DNA of 64,000 nucleotides from Psychrobacter raelei (GTDB lineage Bacteria > Pseudomonadota > Gammaproteobacteria > Pseudomonadales > Moraxellaceae): assembly GCF_022631235.3 (NCBI RefSeq), contig NZ_CP093310.2, forward strand, positions 992,001-1,056,000. Direction: 5' to 3'. Within the stretch, counting starts at the first letter, position 1, and each line of letters starts with the position of its first letter. Shown in pieces: positions 9,146 to 16,437 of this stretch. A model generated the notes under the pieces. The model worked only from the letters and a program-made list of their open reading frames with translations, was not told the DNA's origin and did no database searches. A program made the translations under genes and the position numbers.

Positions 9146-10315
9146 ATGTCTGATTATCAATATACCCCCACTAAGCCCAAAGTTGGCGGTGCTCGCCTTA
9201 GTATCTGGATTGCCTTGATTGGTATCACGGTGTTATTGGTATGGGCTTATTTTGCAAAAATTGACCAAGTTACCCGTGCAAAGGCCACAGTAATAGCCAG
9301 TGCCCGTACTCAGGAGGTTCAAGCTTCAGATGGTGGCGTGTTAACTCAGATTTTGGTATCAGAAGGCGATGATGTCAAAAAAGGTCAGCTGCTTGTGGTA
9401 TTAGAAGAGGAGCGTGCACAAGCCGCCTTTGACAGCTCGGCCTCTAAATCTGCAGCTTTAGAGGCTCAGTTAGCCCGTTTAAATGCTGAAATTTTTGATC
9501 GGCCTTTGAGATTTCCAGACAATGTACGCAAATACCCAGAATATGTAGAGAACCAGACTCAACTTTATAATCGTCGCAGACAGGCCATCAATGAAGAGGT
9601 TTCTTCCTTAGAGGATATGCTAGTGCTGGCACAAAAAGAGCTGGATATGAATGAGCCGTTATTGGCTTATGGAGACGTCAGTCAGGCAGATGTTATTAAG
9701 CTGCGTCGTCAAGTTGCTGATATTAAGGCACAAATTAATAACAAGCGTAACAAATACTTCGAAGATGCTCAGGCCGAAATGACCAAAGCTCAAGAAGATT
9801 TAGATGCAGAGCTAGAGCAGTTACGAGATCGCAGTCAAGTGCTACAAGAGAAGCGCCTGCTATCGCCTCAAGATGGTAAGGTGAATAATATTAACATCAC
9901 CACCATCGGTGGTGTGGTTAAGCCAGGTGAGGTGATTATGGAGCTGCTCCCTACCAGTAGCGACTTGATTGTAGAGGCAAAGGTTAGCCCAGCAGATATC
10001 GCTTATGTTCAAGAAGGGCAGGTAGCTTCAGTAAAACTTGATGCCTATGACTTCTCAATCTTCGGGGCCATGCGTGGTACGGTTACCTATATTAGCCCAG
10101 ATACCTTGCTAGAAAAAACCCCAAAAGGTGATGAGCCTTATTACCGAGTGCTGATTAAGATTGGTAAAGCTGAGTTTGCTGGCCGCGGCGATGAGATTGT
10201 CATCAAGCCCGGTATGACCGCCAGTGTGGATATAAAGGCCATGGAGCGCAGTGTATTGTCATACTTAACCAAACCCATTACCAAAACCTTATCTGAGGGG
10301 TTAGGTGAGCGCTAA
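9146..10315 (+). CDS. HlyD-family membrane fusion protein
   Basis: Periplasmic adaptor linking the inner-membrane ABC exporter to the outer-membrane channel. It has 389 residues: a short cytoplasmic tail, one transmembrane helix at about 18-36, a lipoyl/barrel-sandwich half-motif, a coiled coil (about 115-235) and a C-terminal beta domain ending with the family signature region (GDEIVIKPGMTASVDIK). It starts 2 bp after the ABC gene and its GAAGAG ribosome site lies inside that gene, so translation is probably coupled. Closest in type to LapC/LssD proteins. Confidence 0.93.
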   Translation: MSDYQYTPTKPKVGGARLSIWIALIGITVLLVWAYFAKIDQVTRAKATVIASARTQEVQASDGGVLTQILVSEGDDVKKGQLLVVLEEERAQAAFDSSASKSAALEAQLARLNAEIFDRPLRFPDNVRKYPEYVENQTQLYNRRRQAINEEVSSLEDMLVLAQKELDMNEPLLAYGDVSQADVIKLRRQVADIKAQINNKRNKYFEDAQAEMTKAQEDLDAELEQLRDRSQVLQEKRLLSPQDGKVNNINITTIGGVVKPGEVIMELLPTSSDLIVEAKVSPADIAYVQEGQVASVKLDAYDFSIFGAMRGTVTYISPDTLLEKTPKGDEPYYRVLIKIGKAEFAGRGDEIVIKPGMTASVDIKAMERSVLSYLTKPITKTLSEGLGER

Positions 10316-10484
10316 CCACCGCTTAGAGTTTCTGATTGTACTTGCTCATCTATGGTATCGTATCTGCGATGCAGGCAGGTGAGTGAGTAGCATAAGAGGC
10401 ATGGACAAAGTTATTATCTGGCGGCTCATCTTCTTTGTTGTGGCAAAGCTTTTGAAATCATTTTATTTTTTTTGCAAAAAAAGT

Positions 10485-10512
10485 TTGACACGCTGTCTTA
10501 AATGTATATAAT
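10485..10512 (+). promoter_or_regulatory. sigma-70 promoter of the tRNA pair
   Basis: TTGACA (10485-10490) and TATAAT (10507-10512), both perfect consensus hexamers, are spaced 16 nt apart and end 17 bp before tRNA-Val. An A/T-rich block just upstream (10460-10483) could act as an UP element. Confidence 0.9.
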
Positions 10513-10529
10513 ACACATCCACAGAGCGA

Positions 10530-10605
10530 GGGTGATTAGCTCAGTTGGTAGAGCGTCTGCCTTACACGCAGAATGTCGGCGGTTCGAATCCGTCATCACC
10601 CACCA
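10530..10605 (+). tRNA. tRNA-Val (anticodon TAC)
   Basis: A 76-nt cloverleaf with acceptor GGGTGAT pairing with ATCACCC and encoded CCA. The anticodon loop CTTACAC gives anticodon TAC, and the T-arm GGTTCGAATCC is intact. Confidence 0.97.
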
Positions 10606-10643
10606 CTATATTAGTTAGTGTTTAAACTTACTAATCGACCTAA

Positions 10644-10720
10644 GCAGCGGTAGTTCAGTTGGTTAGAATACCGGCCTGTCACGCCGGGGGTCGCGGGTTC
10701 GAGTCCCGTCCGCTGCGCCA
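10644..10720 (+). tRNA. tRNA-Asp (anticodon GTC)
   Basis: A 77-nt cloverleaf with acceptor GCAGCGG pairing with CCGCTGC, discriminator G and encoded CCA. The anticodon loop CTGTCAC gives GTC. It lies 38 bp after tRNA-Val with no promoter between, so the two are one transcript. Confidence 0.97.
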
Positions 10721-10761
10721 TATTTTAAAACTTAATAAGCTTTATTTAGCTTAACAGTTTC

Positions 10762-10792
10762 AACCTCAAGTATTTATACTTGAGGTTTTTTT
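10762..10792 (+). terminator. terminator of the tRNA transcript
   Basis: AACCTCAAGTA and TACTTGAGGTT form an 11-bp stem followed by a run of T. It lies 41 bp after tRNA-Asp. Confidence 0.9.
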
Positions 10793-11045
10793 GTGTCTAA
10801 AAAAAGGACATGCTAAACCTCACGTTTTGCTAGTTAATGGTCGCAGTGTAAATTAAGGGCACTGCACCGCACAATCTACTAGACCGCATATAGTCGCCTA
10901 ACAACATCTCTTATAAAATCAACAACAAAAAATAATGGTATCGCGGCTATGCATTCTCTATTCTATAAAACATATATAACATGCCAACCCCAATCTAATA
11001 ACCCAATCTAATAACAAAATCCAAAAAATAAACCATAGGTGATGT

Positions 11046-12473
11046 ATGCAGCATTTTTACCCTTTATATTTAGCCAATAAAGCCCACGAAGGCAGCGATG
11101 ATGCGCTTGAAGTGATTAATAAATACAGTCAAGAGCCTGTCGCTGAGGTGGCCCGTGCCGATGAAGCACTATTAGAGGAGGCCATTGCTGCAGGGATTAA
11201 AGCAGTTCCTGAGATGCAAGCTTTAAAGCCTTATCAAAAGCAGCGTATTTTGCTGGACTGTGTGGCCAAGTTTACTCATAGATTTGATGAATTTACTGAA
11301 GCGCTAATTGCCGAAGGCGGTAAGCCAGAAGCAGCGGCCAAAGCAGAAGTTAAGCGCTTAATTGCGACCTTTCAGTTCGCTGCAGATGCGGTCACCACTA
11401 TGCCAGAAGGTGAGGTCATTCCCTTAGATGTGACCGAGGCCAGTGCTGGCTATCGCGGCTTTACCAAAAGAGTGCCTATCGGACTGTGTGGCTTTATTTC
11501 CCCCTTTAATTTTCCGTTAAACTTAGTGGCACATAAGATAGCGCCTGCCATTGCGGCCGGCTGTCCGTTTATCTTAAAGCCGGCCAGCTATACCCCCATT
11601 GGTGCTTTATTGATCGCTGAGGTATTGGCGCAAACTGAGCTGCCTGAAGGGGCGTTTTCTATTATGCCCATGTCATCGAAGATAGCGGACAAATTAGTCA
11701 CTGATGAGCGTATTAAGCTGCTCTCTTTTACCGGCTCTGATAAAGTGGGCTGGGATATGAAGGCGCGCGCCGGTAAGAAAAAAGTCGTGCTCGAGCTCGG
11801 CGGTAACGCGGCTGTGATGGTAGAGCCTGACGCAGATCTTGATAAGGCACTGCCACGGATTATCACTGGAGGCTATAGCCAGGCCGGTCAGGTCTGTATT
11901 AGTGTACAGCGGGTACTCATTCACCAAGATATTTATGCCTCTGTAAAAGACAAATTAGTTGAGCTTGCCAAACAAGTCAAATCAGGTGACCCCAGTGAGG
12001 CTGATGTGGTGGTAGGCCCTATGATTGATAAAGGAGAGCTTGAGCGTATTCAACAGTGGGTGAAAGAAGCGGTTGATGCTGGCGCGACCATCTTGTGCGG
12101 TGGTGAAACCAAGGGCTTGGTGATGGAGGCGACCATTCTTGAGAATGTCAGCCACGAGGCCAAGCTTTATAAAGATGAAGCCTTTGGTCCGGTGATGATT
12201 TTAGAGTCCTATGAGGACTTTGAAAAAGGGATGGCGCTGGCCAATGATACCCGTTTTGGCCTACAAGTGGGTGTGTACAGTAGCAATATCAATAAAGCCT
12301 TGCAGGCTTGGGATACCCTAGAGGCGGGCGGCGTGATTATCAATGATGTGCCCACTTTCCGAGTCGATAATATGCCTTATGGCGGGGTAAAAGACTCAGG
12401 CTTTGGTCGAGAAGGGGTGAAATATGCCTTAGAGGACATGACTGAGCTTAGATTGATGGTTGTTAAAGACTAA
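11046..12473 (+). CDS. NAD(P)-dependent aldehyde dehydrogenase
   Basis: Oxidises an aldehyde to the acid with NAD(P). It has 475 residues and the standard ALDH fold. The general base is Glu250 in the LELGGN motif and the nucleophile is Cys284 in GQVCISVQR; the Rossmann segment FTGSDKVG and the C-terminal MPYGGVKDSGFGREG motif are present. AGGTGA precedes the ATG. It is monocistronic: a 16-bp terminator follows and its right neighbour runs the other way. The substrate cannot be fixed from sequence; succinate-semialdehyde, lactaldehyde and non-phosphorylating glyceraldehyde-3-phosphate enzymes all share these motifs. Confidence 0.93.
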   Translation: MQHFYPLYLANKAHEGSDDALEVINKYSQEPVAEVARADEALLEEAIAAGIKAVPEMQALKPYQKQRILLDCVAKFTHRFDEFTEALIAEGGKPEAAAKAEVKRLIATFQFAADAVTTMPEGEVIPLDVTEASAGYRGFTKRVPIGLCGFISPFNFPLNLVAHKIAPAIAAGCPFILKPASYTPIGALLIAEVLAQTELPEGAFSIMPMSSKIADKLVTDERIKLLSFTGSDKVGWDMKARAGKKKVVLELGGNAAVMVEPDADLDKALPRIITGGYSQAGQVCISVQRVLIHQDIYASVKDKLVELAKQVKSGDPSEADVVVGPMIDKGELERIQQWVKEAVDAGATILCGGETKGLVMEATILENVSHEAKLYKDEAFGPVMILESYEDFEKGMALANDTRFGLQVGVYSSNINKALQAWDTLEAGGVIINDVPTFRVDNMPYGGVKDSGFGREGVKYALEDMTELRLMVVKD

Positions 12474-12514
12474 ATCTATAGGCTTTAATGCTGATGCTTA
12501 AATGCGGTCAACAC

Positions 12515-12550
12515 AAACAACAGCCCCATCAATAGATGGGGCTGTTGTTT
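12515..12550. terminator. bidirectional terminator between aldehyde dehydrogenase and nsrR
   Basis: A perfect 16-bp stem with loop AATA, starting AAACAACAG and ending CTGTTGTTT. It lies between the convergent aldehyde dehydrogenase and nsrR genes and may serve both. Confidence 0.8.
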
Positions 12551-12628
12551 ATTAGGTTTGGCACTATTTAGTGCTGCGGAGCTTGGCGATAAATGAGATG
12601 TGATATCTTGTTTAGCGGCGGCTTATCG

Positions 12629-13156
12629 TTAATTTATGGCTTGAGTCGATGTTACTGTGCCGGTATGAAACTTTAAAATCTGCCACAGCACCTCTTCATT
12701 GGCCACAATATCAGCCAAAGTGTAGTTATCCATGACCTTCAAAAATGCCCCAGTGGCTTCCGCAAAAACAGACTTTAGCTTACAAACAGGGGTGATGGCG
12801 CAGTAATCTGCAGGCTTAGGTTGCGCTTTGCTCTTTGAGTTACTGCGGCTTTGGGCATCACAGCCGGGCGCAGGAAAACAGGGCACCACATGAAAATCAG
12901 GCTCAGTTTGGCGAATGACTTCTCCTAAGTTGATGTCTTGGGCGGCTTTGGCCAGACGAATGCCGCCATTTTTGCCACGGACACTTTCAATATAGCCAAT
13001 TTGCGCCAATTGATGAATGATTTTGGTCAAGTGGCTGCGCGAGATTTGGTAGCTGTTGGCAATATCCGTAATAGTGGCTAGGGTATTGCGGTCGGGAATG
13101 ACCGCCAAATACATCAGTGTACGTAGAGCGTAGTCACTATAATTGGTGAGGCGCAT
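12629..13156 (-). CDS. nsrR: Rrf2-family nitric-oxide-sensing repressor NsrR, with enlarged Cys loop
   Basis: Iron-sulfur repressor that releases DNA when nitric oxide attacks its cluster. The 175-residue protein aligns with E. coli NsrR along its length: winged helix at 1-70 (RGKNGGIRL identical), then the Cys loop, then the DNYTLADI motif. Cysteines lie at 93, 99, 119 and 125. E. coli has three in a compact C-X4-C-X5-C block, so here a roughly 20-residue Ser/Lys/Gln-rich insert separates the first pair from C119-X5-C125. A CopD-like gene is divergent and nnrS lies just beyond, both typical NO-regulon company. Confidence 0.88.
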   Translation of the reverse strand: MRLTNYSDYALRTLMYLAVIPDRNTLATITDIANSYQISRSHLTKIIHQLAQIGYIESVRGKNGGIRLAKAAQDINLGEVIRQTEPDFHVVPCFPAPGCDAQSRSNSKSKAQPKPADYCAITPVCKLKSVFAEATGAFLKVMDNYTLADIVANEEVLWQILKFHTGTVTSTQAIN

Positions 13157-13281
13157 TAATTTTACCCCTTAAGTTAACGTAAAGCAGCAGGATAACTTGT
13201 TTTGTCAGTGCCGCTGCGATAGCTGTTATAATTATGTTGGCGAATCTAAAATTATTCTAAAACCCTAAGCAAGGGGGCGAT

Positions 13282-13722
13282 ATGCTAAATTACCTATTAA
13301 TTGCACATCTACTGGGTGCTACTGTCTGGACAGGCGGCCACTTAATCTTATCGTTGGTGATCCTGCCCCAAGCTTTACGTAATAAAGAGCTTGGCGCACT
13401 GATGGCCTTTGAAGCGCAGTTCGAAAAAATAGGTATGCCCGCTTTTGTATTACAGGCGCTCACCGGCGTAGCGATGATACATAAGATGCTACCAGATGTG
13501 TCAATGTGGTTTGATACCCGTAATGACATTGGCCTACTGGTCAGTATCAAGCTAACCTTACTATTGCTAACCCTATTGGTGGCGCTGCATGCCCGCTTTC
13601 GGGTCATTCCGCAATTAACTGCGGCGCGGCTTAACTTTTTTGCTCTGCATATCGTGGCGGTCACCTTGCTTGGTGTCTGTTTTGTGATAGTCGGCTCTTT
13701 ATTTCGTACCGGTCTTGGCTAA
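13282..13722 (+). CDS. CopD-like small integral membrane protein
   Basis: A 146-residue protein with about four transmembrane helices and conserved His residues (HLLGATVWTGGH at the N-terminus, HARFR, HIVAV). This pattern is known from CopD-family and related heme or copper membrane proteins. GGGGGCG precedes the ATG. It is divergent from nsrR (125-bp gap) and convergent with nnrS, which suggests a role in NO or metal handling; this is inference from context. A weak promoter candidate (TTGTCA at 13202, TATAAT at 13227, 19-nt spacing) lies upstream. Confidence 0.7.
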   Translation: MLNYLLIAHLLGATVWTGGHLILSLVILPQALRNKELGALMAFEAQFEKIGMPAFVLQALTGVAMIHKMLPDVSMWFDTRNDIGLLVSIKLTLLLLTLLVALHARFRVIPQLTAARLNFFALHIVAVTLLGVCFVIVGSLFRTGLG

Positions 13723-13797
13723 GCAGCAGGTCTATTTACTCAATGGATGTGTCGTAATCACTAAGCTATTATACCTCTAATTGAGTATTGACTTCTA

Positions 13798-15027
13798 TTA
13801 CCCAAACAGTCCATCTTCTCTTTGCTTGGCCAGTATTGGCCAGTAGCTGATGCCAAACAGTACAAAGCAAGCTATCCAAGCACTTTGGGCCAGTATAACC
13901 CATGTTAAATAATACTCCAGTGCCACAAGGGGCATCACAACCCGAAAGATGAAGGCAAATACCATCAGGATAAAGATAAAGTTGACGGTCTTTGGCGGAG
14001 TATGAATGCTACGCCCTGTATGACCTAACGACACTCGAGACATCATTGACACCGTCATCATGCCAACACCTGATAAAGCCAAAGCGTGCACCGCAATGCT
14101 GTGCGCAAAGTTGAGCCAAGGCTGCACTGCAAATAAGACAAAGCTTAGGCACATGCCCAAAAAAGCCACAAATAGTGACCACAATAGCGGCTTTTGCCAT
14201 ATTCTAGGCTGATACCAGCCTATAAGACGGACACCATTAACCAAAGCCACCACAGCCGCTGAAATACTGATGAGATAAGGTTGAGGGTAGAAAATATCGG
14301 CCAACATAAATATTAAGAATGAGCCAAGACTGAGCCCATCTAGTAGTTTGCTGTTTTTTACCTTAACCTCTTGATCGCTATCGAAGCTTAAGCCACGTTC
14401 AATAAAAAATGGCACCACACGTCGGCCAATGGTGAGCACAATACCCATGACTAAATAGAGGCCCAAATAAATTCCGACTCGAAAATAGCTTTGTTCGCCA
14501 CTAAAAATGCTCCAGTAGCAAAGCATATTACCTAAGGTAAGCAGCACAAGCTTTGAGACGATACCCATTTGTTTGTACTGCTTAACCGCAAGCACAGCCT
14601 TGATAACGGCATATGCACTAAGCAGCATAAATCCCATATCACCAACTATGGCTAGGGTGAGCCAGACAGTCTCATTACCTGCCAAGCCTACAGCTGACCA
14701 GCCAATACGCGCCAGCAACCAAAAGCCAAAGATGACGCCCAAGCGGTAGCCATAAGGCATCATTATGCCGGTCCAAGTCTTAACCGCAGTCAGCAAAAAT
14801 CCAGCAATAATGGCCATGGCATAGCCATAGAGCATTTCATGGGCATGCCAATAAAGCGGATTAATATCTGCTGTCTGCATTGAGCTGTGGCCTGTGAACA
14901 TAAGCATCCACAGCAGCATGGTAATAATGGCAAACACACTGCCACCAACAAAAAAAATGCGAAAGCCTAGGTTTAAAATAGCCAAAGGTGAGCTGGGACG
15001 TTGATTGGGAGATTGAATCTGAAGCAT
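13798..15027 (-). CDS. nnrS: NnrS family membrane protein
   Basis: Polytopic membrane protein of the NnrS family, whose characterised members carry heme and copper and protect cells during nitrosative stress. It has 409 residues with about 12 hydrophobic segments. Family motifs include FRIFFVGGS near the N-terminus, the WHAHEMLYGYAMAIIAGFLLTAV segment (His ligands) at about 54-76, and a later HALALSGVGMMTVSMMSRVSLGHTGR segment. A predicted NsrR operator lies 114 bp before the start, consistent with NO-dependent derepression by the adjacent regulator. Confidence 0.93.
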   Translation of the reverse strand: MLQIQSPNQRPSSPLAILNLGFRIFFVGGSVFAIITMLLWMLMFTGHSSMQTADINPLYWHAHEMLYGYAMAIIAGFLLTAVKTWTGIMMPYGYRLGVIFGFWLLARIGWSAVGLAGNETVWLTLAIVGDMGFMLLSAYAVIKAVLAVKQYKQMGIVSKLVLLTLGNMLCYWSIFSGEQSYFRVGIYLGLYLVMGIVLTIGRRVVPFFIERGLSFDSDQEVKVKNSKLLDGLSLGSFLIFMLADIFYPQPYLISISAAVVALVNGVRLIGWYQPRIWQKPLLWSLFVAFLGMCLSFVLFAVQPWLNFAHSIAVHALALSGVGMMTVSMMSRVSLGHTGRSIHTPPKTVNFIFILMVFAFIFRVVMPLVALEYYLTWVILAQSAWIACFVLFGISYWPILAKQREDGLFG

Positions 15028-15140
15028 AGGGCGCCTCGTTAGGTGGAATTTCTCAAAGACAGCAGGCTAACACCAAAAAAATACAGTTATCTATGGGCAG
15101 ATAAGGTGTAAACAACTGAAGCATTGAGCCATAATAACAA

Positions 15141-15163
15141 AAGATGTATTTATAATGAATGTT
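15141..15163. promoter_or_regulatory. predicted NsrR operator upstream of nnrS
   Basis: AAGATGTATT and AATGAATGTT are arranged as an inverted repeat with a 3-bp centre, 23 bp in all. This is the same length and layout as the E. coli NsrR consensus (AAGATGCATT, 3 bp, AATGCATCTT). The left half differs from consensus at one base and the right half at two. It lies 114 bp upstream of nnrS. Confidence 0.6.
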
Positions 15164-15261
15164 TTATTATAGCGGTTTATCTGCGCAATGGATAGCTGAA
15201 AATTTAAGCTTTGGATGGTTGCAAGATAAGCTTGGATCTAAGCTTGGAGTTAGGACAATAT

Positions 15262-15302
15262 AAAAAAGAAAACCCTCTATCAAGACTAGGGATGATAGAG
15301 GG
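15262..15302 (-). terminator. minus-strand terminator of the candidate sRNA
   Basis: A perfect 10-bp stem, CCCTCTATCA (15273-15282) with TGATAGAGGG (15293-15302). Read on the minus strand it is followed by TTTTCTTTTTT. No protein gene on the minus strand ends near it. Confidence 0.85.
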
Positions 15303-15422
15303 GGTGGAGAAAGGCGATTATTATTTTATTATTATTATTTTGTTTGAGTTAACCATTATAAAATCAAAAGGTTACCTGTTTTTTACAGCGGGTTATTAAT
15401 AAATTAAAAGACCGGCGGTAAA
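15262..15422 (-). ncRNA. candidate Fur-repressed small RNA of about 160 nt
   Basis: On the minus strand the order is Fur box (15458-15472), TTTACT -35, 17-nt spacer, TATAAT -10 (15429-15434), predicted start near 15422, then about 120 nt of non-coding sequence and a strong terminator. The body holds an A-rich repeat of AAT triplets (15317-15340), the ARN pattern bound by Hfq. It is followed by a pyrimidine-rich stretch (CTTTCTCCACCCCCTC, around 15300-15313) that could pair with Shine-Dalgarno sequences. The architecture matches RyhB, PrrF and NrrF, which are repressed by Fur and silence iron-protein genes. It could instead be an attenuated leader of nnrS. Transcription is not shown. Confidence 0.6.
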
Positions 15423-15428
15423 GGCAAT

Positions 15429-15457
15429 ATTATAGGACAAATTACCTTTAAAGTAAA
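15429..15457 (-). promoter_or_regulatory. minus-strand promoter of the candidate sRNA
   Basis: Read on the minus strand: TTTACT (15452-15457), 17-nt spacer, TATAAT (15429-15434). The -35 directly abuts the Fur box, so Fur binding would block RNA polymerase. Confidence 0.6.
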
Positions 15458-15472
15458 TGATAATTATTATCA
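15458..15472. promoter_or_regulatory. Fur box
   Basis: TGATAATTATTATCA is a perfect 7-1-7 inverted repeat, the core of the Fur recognition site. It abuts the minus-strand promoter above and lies about 150 bp upstream of the ThiF-like gene on the plus strand. Confidence 0.8.
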
Positions 15473-15624
15473 AATGGGTGTTTATCTACTGGGTATTTAA
15501 TCCGATGTCTAAAGGCCGATTATCCAGTTTTTGTAAGGTGTTATAATGGCCCTTTAATCGATAATACATACCCACGGCGTGGGTAAAAAAGAGATCAGAT
15601 ATGGCACAAGATAAGAGGGGCGCA

Positions 15625-16437
15625 ATGTATATGAATTTAAGCGATGCAGAGCTGATGCGTTATTCACGCCAAATTCTACTTGAAAGCTGGGATATTGAGG
15701 CCCAAGAAAGATTAAAAGCCAGTACGGTAGTGATTTTAGGTGCAGGCGGACTTGGCTGCCCAGTGTCTGAGACTTTGGCACGCGCAGGTGTCGGTGCGAT
15801 TCATCTTATTGATGATGATGTGATTGAGGCCAGTAACCTACAACGGCAAACCTTATTTACCGCAGAGGATATTGGGAAAAGTAAGGCCAAAACTGCTTGC
15901 CAAGCATTGTCGCACATCAACCCTTTTGTAAAACTCAGTTATGCCACTGAGCGGTTACAGGAAGATAATGCCAAGCAGCTATTGCTTATTGAGCAAGCCC
16001 AAGCGGCAAGCGGCCCTTATTTATTGCTAGACTGTACCGATAATTTTAGCGCGCGCGACATATTAAATCGGGTGAGTGTCAAGGAGCGCCTGCCATTATT
16101 ATCCGCCTCAGCCATTGGTATGTCTGGACAATTGGCTTTGTATGAGCCGGCTCAGAAAAGTGGCTGCTATCACTGCGTATTTGGTGAAACCTTAGGCAGC
16201 TTAGAGCAATCAGAGACAACTGATACCCAGACCTGTGCCAATTCTGGGGTGCTGGCCAGTACCACCACTATTATGGGTAATTTGCAGGCCAATGCCGCCT
16301 TACAGTATTTAGGGCGGGGCAAAAACCCGCTGGCAGGTCAGCTGCTCATCTGGGAGGGTATTCATATGACGCAGCACAAGCTGCATTACCGCCAAGACAA
16401 GCAGTGTGAGGTATGTGCCAAGCCTTATGACATTTAA
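15625..16437 (+). CDS. HesA/MoeB/ThiF-family E1-like adenylyltransferase
   Basis: Activates the C-terminal Gly-Gly of a small sulfur-carrier protein by adenylation, for molybdopterin (MoeB) or thiamin (ThiF) synthesis. The chosen ATG gives 270 residues and has AAGAGGGG just upstream; starts at 15601 and 15631 are also open. The nucleotide loop GAGGLGCPV, the CTDN motif, the catalytic-Cys region TCANSG and two zinc CxxC pairs (CYHC, CEVC) are present. No moaD or thiS is adjacent, so MoeB and ThiF cannot be told apart by context. Its stop overlaps the end of the convergent ABC1 kinase gene by 4 bp. Confidence 0.9.
   Translation: MYMNLSDAELMRYSRQILLESWDIEAQERLKASTVVILGAGGLGCPVSETLARAGVGAIHLIDDDVIEASNLQRQTLFTAEDIGKSKAKTACQALSHINPFVKLSYATERLQEDNAKQLLLIEQAQAASGPYLLLDCTDNFSARDILNRVSVKERLPLLSASAIGMSGQLALYEPAQKSGCYHCVFGETLGSLEQSETTDTQTCANSGVLASTTTIMGNLQANAALQYLGRGKNPLAGQLLIWEGIHMTQHKLHYRQDKQCEVCAKPYDI

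Noticed and set aside
10316..10484. Attachment site or island junction next to the tRNA genes
   Set aside because: No integrase, no repeated tRNA 3' end and only core genes on both sides.
15211..15399. A 62-codon open frame on the plus strand over the sRNA candidate
   Set aside because: AT-rich low-complexity translation, no ribosome site, runs antisense through the terminator hairpin, and explained better by the minus-strand RNA.
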